This document shows positions 20,400 to 32,024 of a stretch of DNA of 64,000 nucleotides, piece after piece. Below the pieces are notes generated by a model. That model saw only the letters and a program-made list of their open reading frames with translations. It did no database searches and was not told where the DNA came from. This DNA comes from Micropterus salmoides (taxonomy: Eukaryota > Chordata > Actinopteri > Centrarchiformes > Centrarchidae), in the NCBI RefSeq assembly GCF_014851395.1, contig NW_024041150.1, positions 48,632,183 to 48,696,182 on the forward strand, read 5' to 3'. The position numbers and the translations under genes are program-made. Each line of letters starts with the position of its first letter. Positions within the stretch are counted from its first letter, which is position 1.

Positions 20400-23335
20400 G
20401 ATCACTCTGCAATGATTCTCAGGAAACAAAACAGAAAGTTGGGATTCAGAGGCTTTCTGCAGTTTGAAGCTAATTTAAGCTAAAAAATAAATAAAAAATT
20501 ATAAAGCAGGACGTGTTTATTTACCACAACAGCGGAGCAGCCACCTCGTGTCCTCATCTTTACTGAGCAGCAGATCACAGAGCAGCTTGAATTCCAGCAC
20601 TCTGCACTTCTCGCACTACATTTACAGAAAACTTTGACTTTTATAGCCATTATGTTGCTTTATGTTTGCATAGGTGCTTCTATTTTTTAGCTACTTTTAG
20701 CTAGAACTAATAGTTCTGTTTATTTTTTAACTTATTTGTTCAGCTTTGTTGTTTTTAGCTGCAGTCTAATATGTCTTCATACCCACTGCCTCTTCATTTC
20801 TACTCTCCTTCAAATTAAAAGCCTCCAGTTTTCTCCTTTCGTCTCCTCTCGCTGTGAACTTTAGGACTAAACATTTTGATTTGAAGAGGCAGCTGCAAAA
20901 ATCTGCTTAAGGATCTTTGCCTGCTTTTGTTTTAGAACATTTATCACCGTGTTTATGAGTCTTTTCCCAGATGAACCTGACTGTGACGAAGCTCCTGTGC
21001 TGCCCCCTGCTGGCTGTCTGACTGCATGTTTAGTAAACACGCAGTAAAACAGCAGCTGGACATCAGTGGTTGGACTGGTTTGAAGGTGTGAAGGTGTGAA
21101 GCTCGACCTCAGTGAGGAGCAGACGACCTCTGGCTCTGCTGGAAACTCTGAACACAAACAAACAATGTTCTGCTTGGAAATGAAATGAATGATGTTTTTT
21201 GCTTAATTTAGCTCGTGTGTGTTTTTTCACACACACTCTGACAAACACACACCAAGACAAGCCCCACACACTCTTTAGCTACACTGATGCAAGATGAAAT
21301 AAACCATTTGGAAGATATCCCTTCTCTTCCTGAGTCTTTAACTAGAATCAGGCTCTTTATTTATTGGACCACCGGGATTTAGATTCCTCCTCAACAGTAG
21401 TTCTGCAGGTATTTGGTCATAAACCAAAGTATTGCGCAAATTAAAATGTTGACCTGATGATGACGCTAGAGGAAAAGTCAGAGGATCAGCCAGCGTGATA
21501 TTACAGTTTGTCCTGAGGGAAACATGAATGTCCGTGTCTTTATCACAAACGTAGCTAGCTAGCTAGCTAGCGCTTCCACAAATAACTACGCTTTGTCACT
21601 CTTTCTCAAATCGTTGGTAAATGACGCCCTGTGATGAGAACGGGCTCAAATGTCTCCCACTACTCAGGCACATAAAATGACACAGACCTCACACTGCATA
21701 AAAAAGTTAATAATAAAGTTTGTGTTTCTTGCCTTTGAGTCCAAAGTCATCTGAATCTGGTCTTCTCCTCTGGAAAGGTCCAATATTACATTTTTCGCGA
21801 TCTGCTTGGATCCCCATCCCCATCAATTATCAAACTTGGCAGTGAGGCTACACTAGAGTTTCATGTCTTATCTGTCTTCGCTCTGCAGTGATGTATCAGA
21901 TCAGTCCGACCAGCTGCAGCGTCTAATCAATATAATGGCTACCTAGTAAGGGGCGTGTCGGTCACTTCTTAATTGTAGACACTGACAATGAACTCCAGGA
22001 TGTAGCTGTTCACAAATACTGTACAGCAGGGGTTTTCAAAGTGTGAGGCGGGGCTCCCCAGGGGCCTCCAAACAGTTTCAGGGGAGGCTCAGTGAATGGA
22101 AGTGAAACAATATTACATTAGTTATTATGTTAGTTATCAAAAGGAGATCACATAGAATAGAATAGAGATACAATAGAACTGTTTTTCCCACGTGACAAGT
22201 CAGAAACTAATAAATGCCTTAGGACTGACCTTTTTAATGTATTTGGTCTGAAGTTATGTCAAAACAGTGTAAATCAAGTGTTGAGTGTCTGTGAGATCAA
22301 ATACCAAAATCATCATCCCACAGGCATCCAGGAATTGAGCGAAACTAAACAAGTAAACTGGGGGCACATTTTCCCAAACTTTGTCTGAGGGGAGGCCTTC
22401 ACGCTCAAACCCCTGCGGTACAGTGTGTAGCCTAAGCAACAATCTTTGTCTAATAGCTGACTTAGACCATTGAACGGGTCACCATTGCAAACATGGCAAC
22501 AATCGCCCCCAGCGTGCACAGCTTCTCTCTGGGCAGATGTTTCACCCAGCTGCTATTCATTGTTAATGTTAATGAGCCCATTCACAAGGCCACAAACAAC
22601 AAAAGTGAAATGACATTAAGGGAATTAGGTTAGAACAGAGACTTACGAGGCGCCATACAAACAGTGAAGGACAAAGAGTTTGATGGCGCCTTTGATCATC
22701 TCAAATAACTAATACAACTTCTGAATACAAAAGAAAACTGCTCCTGCTCCTGTTGTTTACTCCAGCAGTGTGTCACGCCTCTTTTACACATCATGGCTGC
22801 TGAAAAGACTTTCGTAAAAGATACAGCAGTAAATCCTCCCCCTGCAGGCTTCCTCGATCGTCGAGGTGAATTTTAAGAATAGAGATGTCCTTCAAGATGT
22901 CGCAGTGGGATCGATTTCCAGGGTGTCAATTTCTCTTTAGTGAGTCTTCTGAAACAAAGAATTTAAGGGTTTTATTCTTTGCAAAGGCTCAGACAGACAT
23001 TCAGAGTGCAACCAGTGTGCAGAGATTGAGACAAAGAGACAGTGATGAAACAGGTGACTTTATACTCTGATGTTATCCTGCAGCTGTCTCAGGGAGGGAG
23101 GGAGTAGAAACCAACTGTGATGAAGGTCTACCAAACAGATAAGAAACCCTCTAATGAGCTGCTTTCCTATGTGAACTGTGAAACCTAACTACAACATAAT
23201 AAAGCATTAAGCACCACACAGTGAAACACAGGCCTGTAATAGTACAGCATATAAAGATAAAACAGTAAAACTCACAGGGGTCACAGGCAGGAGGACGGAG
23301 GATCAAGGAGGCACAAAACAGTGAAAGGCCTTTGA
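20400..23335. other. Duplicated non-coding DNA downstream of V-set gene 1
   Basis: This matches about 45.25-48.30 kb almost throughout. It includes a (TAGC)5 run at 21552-21571 that is shorter and broken in the other copy. A segment starting near 22027 (CAGGGGTTTTCAAAGTGTG) has the look of a hAT-type left end, but no right end was identified. Open frames here (for example minus 22254-22519) are mirrored in the other copy but show no known domain. Confidence 0.4.
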
Positions 23336-23738
23336 TGATTACTGGATTACAAGAATGGGGACTCGAGACGAGTCACTCTGTCATCCTGTTTTAACTCTGC
23401 CGCCATCTGCTGGTATAAAACAAACATTCAGAGAATCACAGGTTCTGTTTACTGCCAGCAGTGCTCAGATATATTTGATCAGGGAAACATGCCACTTAGA
23501 TTTAAAAGTAAAATAACTTTCAGAACCACACAGTTATATGTAACAATGAACCTATGTTGATCATGTGGCAATAAACAAAGGAGAACTGAAAATAAAGACT
23601 TTTGGTTTATTAAGCTAAGAGTCAAACCTGCATGCCAAGAGAGGTTTGTTAGCAACAGTAGCCAAGTTGATTACATGTAGTGTAACATTGAGAGTAACAT
23701 TTTACATTAATGAAAATTACATTACAGTTCATAATATA

Positions 23739-25543
23739 CACTCACCTAAAGGATTATTAGGAACACCTGTTCAATTTCTCATTAATGCAATTATCTAATC
23801 AACCAATCACATGGCAGTTGCTTCAATGCATTTAGGGGTGTGGTCCTGGTCAAGACAATCTCCTGAACTCCAAACTGAATGTCAGAATGGGAAAGAAAGG
23901 TGATTTAAGCAATTTTGAGCGTGGCATGGTTGTTGGTGCCAGACGGGCCGGTCTGAGTATTTCACAATCTGCTCAGTTACTGGGATTTTCACGCACAACC
24001 ATTTCTAGGGTTTACAAAGAATGGTGTGAAAAGGGAAAAACATCCAGTATCAGTCCTGTGGGCGAAAATGCCTTGTTGATGCTAGAGGTCAGAGGAGAAA
24101 GGGCCGATCGATTCAAGCTGATAGAAGAGCAACTTTGACTGAAATAACCACTCGTTACAACCGAGGTATGCAGCAAAGCATTTGTGAAGCCACAACACGC
24201 ACAACCTTGAGGCGGATGGGCTACAACAGCAGAAGACCCCACCGGGTACCACTCATCTCCACTACAAATAGTGTTACGGCCGCTGCTGGCGGCCTTAGAG
24301 TAGTTGTGTTTGGGAGTTCTCTGAGCTGTATGCAAATCCCCGCTGCAAGCACCTGTTGAGGATTGGTTCCCCTGGACCTGGAGTCGCCCACTTCCTGTTT
24401 GCTGGCGTCTGATTGGTGTGGCCGAGGATCCTACTGAACCTGCCAACCAGAACTCACCAATCAACACCAGCTGGCCTACAAATAGTTTGTCTGCCTGCAG
24501 TTCGAGGCGACTGTGAGCCAGTGATCAGTTCGCCTTGTAGTTGGTTGTGTACCCCTGTGAATGTCTTGAGTGTTAAATTTACCTGTTTCTGTCAGTTGCC
24601 GGCTTAAGTGACTCTTGTCAGTAAAAACCTTTGTGAACTACAGAATGTGAGTGGCACCCTTTAAAGGGGAAAATTGTTTGTTTGGTTACCCTACATTCCT
24701 GTACAGCATGAAGGTACTGACCTCCTTTTGTTGTGTTTTTTTCGGAGACAACTCATTTAATTAAACTTTGACTCAACCTGAATTCAGTTGTCCTTACCAT
24801 CTTAATTTATCCCAAATACCTTGTTACTGCCCTACCCTAACAAGCTGGGTTGTAACAATAGGAAAAAGAGGCTACAATTTGCAAGAGCTCATCAAAATTG
24901 GACAGTTGAAGACTGGAAAAATGTTGCCTGGTCTGATGAGTCTCGATTTCTGTTGAGACATTCAGATGGTAGAGTCAGAATTTGGCGTAAACAGAATGAG
25001 TACATGGATCCATCATGCCTTGTTACCACTGAGCAGGCTGGTGGTGGTGGTGTAATGGTGTGGGGGATGTTTTCTTGGCACACTTTAGGCCCCTTAGTGC
25101 CAATTGGGCATCGTTTAAATGTCACGGCCTACCTGAGCATTGTTTCTGACCATGTCCATCCCTTTATGGCCACCATGTACCCATCCTCTGATGGCTACTT
25201 CCAGCAGGATAATGCACCATGTCACAAAGCTCCAATCATTTCAAATTGGTTTCTTGAACATGACAATGAGTTCACTGTACTAAAATGGCCCCCACAGTCA
25301 ACAGAACTCAACCCAATAGAGCATCTTTGGGATGTGGTGGAATGGGAGCTTCGTGCCCTGGATGTGCATCCCACAAATCTCCATCAACTGCAAGATGCTA
25401 TCCATCAATATGGGCCAACATTTCTAAAGAATGCTTTCAGCACCTTGTTGAATCAATGCCACGTAGAATTAAGGCAGTTCTGAAGGCGAAAGGGGTCAAA
25501 CACAGTATTAGTATGGTGTTCCTAATAATCCTTTAGGTGAGTG
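23739..25543 (+). mobile_element. Tc1-like transposon, disrupted by a solo LTR
   Basis: Terminal inverted repeats are CACTCACCTAAAGGATTATT at the left and its complement at 25516-25543, with TA on both sides (23737-23738, 25544-25545). The transposase pieces run 23887-24270 and 24858-25483. The amino part has a helix-turn-helix (GLSISQSAQLLGFSRTTISR). The carboxy part has the DDE pattern: WSDESRF, YFQQDNAPCHKA and NPIEHLWD. A frameshift near 24050 and the 586-bp insertion at 24272-24857 destroy the gene, so it is dead. Without the insertion it would be about 1.2 kb, close to usual Tc1 length. Confidence 0.85.
24272..24857 (+). mobile_element. Solo LTR nested in the Tc1 transposase
   Basis: It starts TGTTACGGCC and ends GGGTTGTAACA, with 6-bp inverted ends TGTTAC/GTAACA. 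Target duplication ATAG (24268-24271 and 24858-24861; AATAG is also possible). Removing it restores continuity of the transposase from ISTTN to RKKRLQF. It contains a CTACAAATAG promoter-like stretch and is similar in end structure to the LTR at 1174-1835, though not obviously the same family. Confidence 0.8.
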
Positions 25544-25549
25544 TAGTTT

Positions 25550-26050
25550 AACCTCAGTCATTATTGTGTGTGCAGTGTTATTAAACAAACCTGCCCTGTA
25601 GCACCGTGCTGTATACTGTGTGGACACCTGATCTGACTGACAGCAGTTAGTCTGATGCTCAGTGCTTTTAGGGACATGTGAATAAATGAACAAATAAAGA
25701 ATTGACAACAAACAGTTGTCTTTGTGATATTTATTAATGTAAGAAAAAAACAGTAAACACTCCAACTGGGGCAGAGACTTCAGACACCCAACAGGATTAG
25801 AGAGTCCAGCCAAGAGAAAAGACAAATTAAAAATTTAACAGAGAAAGATTTTGTGGAGTCTATGAGAAAAGCCTTGATTCCTGGGAGAAGAGACCACATA
25901 GGACAAACCAGTCTCAGAGGTGTTCATTAAATTAAAACACTGGTACAATTAGAGTCATTCTAATTAGGAGCAAAGCACAAACACAATGACACATACAGGA
26001 GTATTAAAGTAAATATAGGTCAAATCTTTTTTTCATTACAGGACACAGTT
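25550..26050. other. Right end of the left duplicon copy, no gene
   Basis: From about 25690 to 26050 the sequence matches 48545-48925 closely. The match ends at ACACAGTTAGA(A/C)GTT, exactly where the L2 tail begins in this copy. Confidence 0.5.
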
Positions 26051-27303
26051 AGAAGTTCAGTTCAATTCAATTTTATGTATATAGCGCCAAATTACAACAA
26101 CAGTTATCACACAGCACTTTTCATAAAAGAGAAGGTGTAGACCGTACTCTGTGATGTTATTTACAGAACATGGCTCAGGGTGGGCGGCCATGTTCTGCCT
26201 CGACCGGTTGGGGGTGAGAACATTAAAGAAGCTCATGAAGTCGTAACTACTGAGAGCTATGGGAATACTTGGCTCAATAGAGCTGTGACTCTCTGTCAGC
26301 CTGGCTACAGTGCTGAAAAGAAACCTGGGGTTGTTCCTATTTTCCTCTATTAATGACGAGTAGTACGCTGCTCTGGCATTACGGAGGGCCTTCCTATAAG
26401 TTTTAAGACTATCTTGACAGATTAAACGAGAATTTTCCAGGTTGGTGGAATGCCAATTCCTCTCAAGTTTCTGCAATATTTTCTTTAATTTGTGAGTTTC
26501 AGTATTATACCATGGAGCTAACCATCTTTGTTTTATTATTTTCTTTTTTAGAGGGGCTACAGAGTCGAGTGTCATTCACAGCGAGCCTGCAGCACTATCA
26601 ACAAGATGATCGATGTGGAAGGGACTGAAATTAGCATAGGAGTCCTCCGTTACTTTGTGACTTGATAATGAATTTAGAGCTGATGGAATTGCATCCTTAA
26701 ATTTAGCTACAGCACTATCAGACAGATATCTTGTATAAAAAATTTTGCCCAATGGCGTGTAGTTCAGCAATACAAACTCAAAAGTTATCAAACAGTGGTA
26801 GAATAATGAGGGATTCTGTCACTATTAAATGTTCAATTTCAATACCATATACCAGAACAAGGTCGAGGGTGTGGTTAAAACAGTGAGTCGGTTCATGAAC
26901 ACTCTGAGAGAAGCCAATGGAATCTAAGAGAGAGATAAACGCAGTACTAAAGCTGTCATTCTCAACGTCCACGTGAATATTAAAATCCCCTACAATAATA
27001 ACTTTGTCCGTTTTAAGGACTAAAGTTGACAAAAAACTCTTTTCAGACTCTTTTCAAATTCAGATAAAAATTCAGTACGGACCAGGTGCTCGGTACACTA
27101 TAACAAATAGAATTGGTTGCAGTGATTTCCAACTTGGGTGTGAAAGACTAAGAACAAGGCTTTTAAATGAGTTATAATTTAGTTTAGGTTTAGAGCTGAT
27201 TAGTAGGCTAGAGTCGAAGTGTAATGGGAATTCCAAACATGTTGCATGTAAGGGAGACTCATCTGTGATGTAGCACTGAATCTGTGTAAACATAAAAGTC
27301 AAA
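26050..27303 (-). mobile_element. L2-type LINE fragment, endonuclease part, internally deleted
   Basis: On the minus strand, 27302-26778 encodes the apurinic-type endonuclease region: ITDESPLHATCLEFPLHFD, FVIVYRAPGPY and the GDFNIHVD motif, then HNHTLDLVL-like sequence. 26575-26057 continues with the linker (QRWLAPWYNTETHKLKK, RNARAAYYSSLIEENRNNPR, LFSTVARLTE). The reverse transcriptase is missing: after the linker the sequence goes straight to the 3' tail (ATTTGGCGCTATATACATAA on this strand). Frames are broken between 26791 and 26575. It may be kin to the RT-bearing fragment at 8103-9500. Confidence 0.7.
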
Positions 27304-27949
27304 ATATCTCTGTTCTCTGTGTTATCCAGACTTCATTGACAATGTGTCTCTGTGGGATGATAAGATTGACCCTAAAGCTGGATAAATAACAGGCTCACTA
27401 AGCTCTCCTCACTCATTCGAGCATACATGTACACGGCGTATGTGTGTTACTATGAGTCCTTCTGCAGAAGACTTGAATAAAACTCACAGAAAAACAAGTG
27501 TTTGCCTGAGCTGTTTATTTGAAAACTTGAATTGCCATCACAATTTGGCGTTGTCGGCTCATCACACGCGTGAGAGGACTCTCGGAGCTGAAGGTAAAAC
27601 CGTGCACGGCTGGAGACTGCAACTTCAAACCTCCCCTGCAAACTATGGGTGAGACGAACCTGATGGCTGGCAACACTCTCTTTTTGGTGAGCAGACTATT
27701 CAAGTGGAACGATTCTTGCTTCCTCCCAGGGTGAAGCGTGACAGACGTGTCAGCTGGTCAGGCCTGGGGCCGCTGTGTGAATCGGCAAAGCTTTGTGGTA
27801 AAAGTACTATAGTCAAGAAATCACTGTGGGACGGTGGATTTCTTAAAATGGCCTGGGACCTACTGTAAAGTAGGGATGTGTGAGTCAGAGGACAAAATTA
27901 TTATTTTACTTAGGGTTGCTACTCTAGGTGATTATCAAGTAATTATACG

Positions 27950-28261
27950 TCGGAGAAGTCGCAGGTGGCACACTGCCGACACACCGTAAACCACACAGTA
28001 AGTCGCACAGTACGTCACCCACTAATGTGAATAACCACCGATAGATGAGGGATTGGATGAGCCGATGACAAGCGAGGCGACCACCACCCGGCGAGCACTC
28101 CACTGGCTCGGCTTACATAGCTTACTAATTGGCCTTGATCGGCCCCAGCTGTGAGCTGCACCCAGCGCCACTCAGCAGGCACGCGTACACACCTGCGGGG
28201 GAGAGACAGACATACCCACAGCAACAACACCTAGAGCACCCAGACCTCACGGGTCGTAACA
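27950..28261 (-). mobile_element. Partial gypsy-like LTR inserted in the provirus leader
   Basis: Its reverse complement starts TGTTACGACCCGTGAGGTCT and parallels 1174-1480: GCTGAGTGG, CAGCTGGGGCCGATCAAGG, CCAATTAGTA, GGTGGTTATTCACATTAGT and TGCCACCTGC are shared. The second half of the LTR is not recognised beyond about 27950, so the copy is truncated or diverged there. Confidence 0.75.
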
Positions 28262-28376
28262 TCGGTGAACAAATTTAAAACAAGAGGCACCTAATTCTAA
28301 ATTTTAAAGACAAAATAAAAGGTCAGTTCTTTATTACATTCTGGGAATTTAGGGTTACTTAAACAACCTAAGGAAA

Positions 28377-29124
28377 ATGGGTTCAAATAACAGTAAGAAG
28401 GAACAAGACCCTTCATTAATGAATGCTCCTAATATTAATTACATGATTGTTAATTATGGTTTGGGAAGTATTGACCAGCTGGACATGTGGGTTAAGCAGT
28501 GTGGTTTCCCGGCAACAGGCAGCTTCAGCGTTAGACAGTTAGACACTCTGAGGGTACAATTAGAGAAAAAGGAGAGGGGAAAATCCTTTAAAGCAAACTG
28601 GGCCGCATATTCAGCTTGGCTGAGAGAGGCGAGCCGCAGGGACAGAAAATTACAGGCAGGGACCGACCCCTCTAACAATTCTGCATCTCAGTGTGTCAGA
28701 CTAGATCCGGACCTGGACTCAGTTCCCCCACAGCCACGTCGGCCAAACCCTGCTCTACCTACCGTCCATCCTGCAGCCCGAGCTAACAGCAGCAGCCACA
28801 GCTGTGGGAGGGGGAACAACCCCCCCACCATACGGGGAGCCATCTTGCCCGCACCACACCAGATCCAACAAGATTTATTTACCAACCTCCAATCCACCTA
28901 CAAACCTCCATGTCACAGCCCCAGTGATGGAAGTGGTGTCCAGAGATGGAAGCACACAGCTGATCCACAGACCGTGGCTATTCAGCGAGATGAAGGAAGC
29001 ATCACAGCAGCGTCCTCGAGTTCAGGGCGGTGGGGTGAAATATGCTGAACATCTGCTGATCTTTTGCCAACAATTGCCCATCATGACAACGATGGTGGGA
29101 GCATCCGTTCATCGCACGACTTAA
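28377..29124 (+). pseudogene. Retroviral gag remnant (matrix and start of capsid)
   Basis: The open frame 28377-29048 starts MGSNNSKKE, a typical myristoylation-type start of a retroviral matrix protein that would anchor Gag at the plasma membrane. From about 28804 the gag-like reading continues in another frame: PPPYGE, a late-budding PPPY motif, followed by a capsid-like start with LIHRPWLFSEMKEA and AEHLLIFCQQL, until a stop at 29122-29124. The frame change in the proline-rich region and the loss of the rest of capsid and nucleocapsid make it a broken gene. The assignment rests on motif order, not on a database match. Confidence 0.65.
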
Positions 29125-29128
29125 TCTG

Positions 29129-29989
29129 GCAGACACCATAAGTTTGCACCGCCCAGGGAGCGACAACCCAGTTCTCCCAATCCCAATTCCTTCTTCTGAT
29201 GGCTATGGAGCGCTGAGACAACACGTGTGGGTATGTGGGCAACATGTGTATCAAATCCTGAGAGCTGGATGGTGTGCGACGTGTTATCTAGCCCATCTGA
29301 TGACCTCTGTCACCATCCTGCCCACTCTGAGCTATTTCCACACTCACTACGCCCACTACTATGTGCCTCATAGAGCCAGACGCTCAAACACCAGAGTTCC
29401 GCCGGCGGAGAAAGGCATTGGGGGCTTCCTCCCCTGGTGGGGGACTGTGAACAATGCACATAAGATAGATGGACTGGCTATTGAACTGGAAAACCTGACA
29501 GCCCTTGTAGAAGTGTTTTTTTCCACCCTCACACTCACTGTGCAGGGCCTCAGAAATGTGGCGTTGCAAAACAGAATAGCACTGGACCTGATGCTGGCGA
29601 CTCAAGGCGGAGTTTGCCACATAATTGGAACGGACTGTTGTACATACATCCCAGATGTCTCGGACAACATAACTCATGTTGTCTCCCACCTGAATGATCT
29701 ACTGCACGAGGAGAAAAGTCAGGACTCACAGAACACTGGGGGATGGGACATGTGGTCGTGGCTGACAACAGGCTGATGGAAGAATGTGCTGTTAAAAATG
29801 TTGACCCCACTGTTCATCATTTTTGGTGTTTTCCTCCTTCTGACATGCTGTGTGATACCTTGTGCTAGATCTATGATTGCTATAGCAATCAAGTCATCAA
29901 TGGGTCAGTACATGCAACTACCAACTGAACTAACTGATTCAATGGAGTGGATCCCACCTTTCAAAGGGGATGAAAGTGAAGTTTAATCT
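29129..29989 (+). pseudogene. Retroviral env remnant (end of surface and whole transmembrane subunit)
   Basis: The frame has a surface-subunit end with WVCG and GWCATCYLA, a furin-type cleavage site RARR, then a transmembrane subunit with a heptad-like region, the conserved ALQNRIALDLMLATQGGVC stretch and the CX6CC motif (CHIIGTDCC) that pairs with the surface subunit in gammaretrovirus-type envelopes. A TGA at 29774-29776 interrupts the frame just before the membrane anchor (LFIIFGVFLLLTCC) and cytoplasmic tail, which end at a stop at 29987-29989. The amino-terminal part of the surface subunit and the signal peptide are deleted. As it stands it would at most give a soluble fragment. Confidence 0.7.
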
Positions 29990-30220
29990 GAATCATTTCT
30001 AAGTTTCTTAGTTATCTTCTGAATCATTAGTCTTTGCAAATGTAATGAAATTTCACATTTTGCATAATTACAATCTCACATTTTTATATTCCTTACATTA
30101 TATTTTTATTCCTTATATTCTCATATTCTTATATTTTTACATAATCACCTTTTCTTCAAGTACTGCTGAAGTTACATGAAATGTTTATATTCTCATGATG
30201 TTGTGTTAGTATAATATGCT

Positions 30221-30537
30221 AAAAGGGAGTAATGTAATGGGAATTTCTTGAGAACCATCTTTAAAACACTGCACATTACTCCCTTACCGGTTACCCTATC
30301 TGCAAACACATCTACCTCACAACAGGGTTTGTGAGGTCTGTGATGCCGATGTGCTAGTAGATAGGATTAAACTGCTTTGTGTTGCATAGGTATATAGAGA
30401 CTAAACAGCGTTAAAGCCATCTCATGATATCAGGTTGATTTGCCACATAAAAGCTATTTGATGGAAACTAACAGCAGACTGGCGTTCTTGTTTGTTGTGT
30501 GTCACACCTAAATTGGTTCCCGCTGTACTGCCCTACA
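30221..30537 (+). mobile_element. Polypurine tract and 3' LTR of the provirus
   Basis: AAAAGGGAG at 30221-30229 is a polypurine tract, followed by TAATGTAATGGG, so the LTR probably starts at TG 30233. A TATA-like GGTATATAGAG occurs at about 30390. TG...CA ends could be 30233 and 30537 (CCCTACA). No obvious copy of this LTR is seen at the left end of the provirus. Confidence 0.5.
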
Positions 30538-31235
30538 AAGGCTAAGTGCTGTAACTACATAAACACTGAAACTGAGAAAAATGCCTTTAAAGTTTTGAAA
30601 CTAGCCAAACATGTTGTGGTTAGATCAGTGATAATGCATAATACCTTCTTACGAAGAGATTTTTTATAGATAAAAACCAGGACCACTGATATGCCCTTTG
30701 ACACATGACTCAAAAAGCAGATACTGCACTCTACTTTTGGATGTCCTTAACCAACTAGAAACGTATTGCTAAGGCAAAGTGCAGTATCTACAAACTAAAT
30801 GTGTTCATTCAACTTTCTTGTTTTGTTTCTTACTACATGTTGATTGTTTTTAATAGCTGTAAAAGTTTTATTCATGTTTGCAAGTTGTTAATGTTGAAAT
30901 TTCTCAGTAGTAAGCCTCAAAATTAAGTTGTCTTTTATCACAATGGCCTTTTACCACAAAGAATAAATGTTGATGTGTTAGTTTGCATTAGAATTTTCAA
31001 TTTAATTTATTTTTTTATTTTTTTATAAAAAACAGGGTTATTTTTTAAACAGTAGTTAAAAATTCATGCATTTCAAACAATATGAAATGGAAGTGTGTGT
31101 GTGTGTGTGTGTGTGTGAACGCTGGTCCACTTTCCTGAGGAGGCACAGCTAATTTTAGCGTTCACTGGCCCAACGTAACTTTACCGGAGCCAGCTAGCAT
31201 CTGAAGGAGTAACCTCTGTTGGAATAGCTGCTTGA
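30538..31235. other. AT-rich DNA with a short inverted repeat; no gene
   Basis: AGATACTGCACT (30719-30730) and its exact complement AGTGCAGTATCT (30778-30789) could form a 12-bp stem with a 47-base loop. A (GT)n run lies at about 31096-31117. Nothing else was recognised. Confidence 0.4.
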
Positions 31236-32023
31236 AATGTGAAGAGATGTCTGAACTGGATCGGTTCGCAGCAGAGTGTGAAGCGGTTGGGATGAGGATT
31301 AGCACCTCTAAATCTGTGGCCATGGTTCTCAGCAGGAAACTCCAGGTAGGGAATGAGTCCTTACCCCAAGTGAAGGACTTCAAGTACCTCGGGGTTTTGT
31401 TCACAAGTGAGGGGAGACATGAGCAGGAGACTGGCCGGAGAATCGGAGCAGCGGGGGCAGTATTGCACTCGCTTTACCGCACCGTTGTGACGAAAAGAGA
31501 GCTGAGCCGTAAGGCAAAGCTCTCGATGTACCGGTCAATTTTCGTTCTTACCCTCACCTATGGTCATGTAGGCTGGGTCATGACCGAAAGAACGAGATCG
31601 CGGGTACAAGCGGCCGAAATGGGTTTCCTCAGGCAGGTGACTGGTGTCTCCCTTAGAGTTAGGGTGCATAGGGATATGGAAGCTCGGCCATCCACGAGGA
31701 GCTCAGAGTAGAGCCACTGCTCCTTTGTGTTGAAAGGAGCCAGTTGAGGTGGTTTGGGCATCTGGTAAGGATGCCTCCTGGATTCCTCCCTAGGGAGGTG
31801 TTCCAGGCACGTCCAGCTGGAAGGAGGCCTTGGGGAAGACCCAGGACTAGGTGGAGTGATTATATATCCACATTGGCCTGGGAACGCCTCGGGATCCTCC
31901 AGTCAGAGCTGGTTAATGTAGTTCGGGAAAGAGAAGTTTGGGGTCCCCTGCTGGAGCTGCTGCCCCTGCGACCCGACCCCGGATAAGTGGATCAAGATGG
32001 ATGGATGGATGGATGGATGGATG
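31236..32023 (+). mobile_element. RTE-type (Rex3-like) LINE, 5'-truncated, with GATG tail
   Basis: 31236-31711 encodes the carboxy part of an RTE reverse transcriptase: ELDRFAAECEAVGMRISTSK, VKDFKYLGVLFTSEGR, GRRIGAAGAVLHSLYRTVV and RSRVQAAEMGFLRQVTGVS. The frame shifts near 31690, and 31744-31986 continues with RWFGHLVRMPP and RPWGRPRTRWSDYIS, the usual RTE end. The 3' terminus is a (GATG)n run at 31996-32023, characteristic of Rex3. The insertion lacks the endonuclease and most of the polymerase domain. Confidence 0.8.
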
Positions 32024-32024
32024 T

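Larger units (their letters stand above)
17550..26050 (+). repeat. Segmental duplication, left copy
   Basis: The segment recurs at about 41440-48925 in the same orientation, interrupted by private insertions. The match starts in intron 1 (GATCATTA...GAGAAATGTGT region), includes the V-set exon and the last exon, and runs through 20-23.3 kb to TTGTGATATTTATTAATGTA at 25.72 kb. The piece 18039-18365 equals 42068-42394 by eye. Private to this copy are the Tc1 element at 23739-25543 and the L2 fragment and provirus from 26050. A decayed third copy continues at 53.5-58.2 kb. The duplication carries no other recognised gene. Confidence 0.8.
27304..30537 (+). mobile_element. Defective endogenous retrovirus, gammaretrovirus-like, pol deleted
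   Basis: The order is LTR-like DNA, possible primer-binding site, gag matrix/capsid start, env surface end and transmembrane subunit, polypurine tract, LTR-like DNA. The left LTR-like part (27304-27543) has GGATAAATA and GAATAAAACTC and ends ATCACA; TGGCGTTGTCGG from 27546 could be the primer-binding site. No protease, reverse transcriptase, RNase H or integrase was found, and the gag-to-env gap is too small to hold them. The gene order and env type (CX6CC) fit gamma/epsilon-like retroviruses. A reversed gypsy-like LTR fragment interrupts the leader. It is non-functional as a provirus. Confidence 0.7.
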
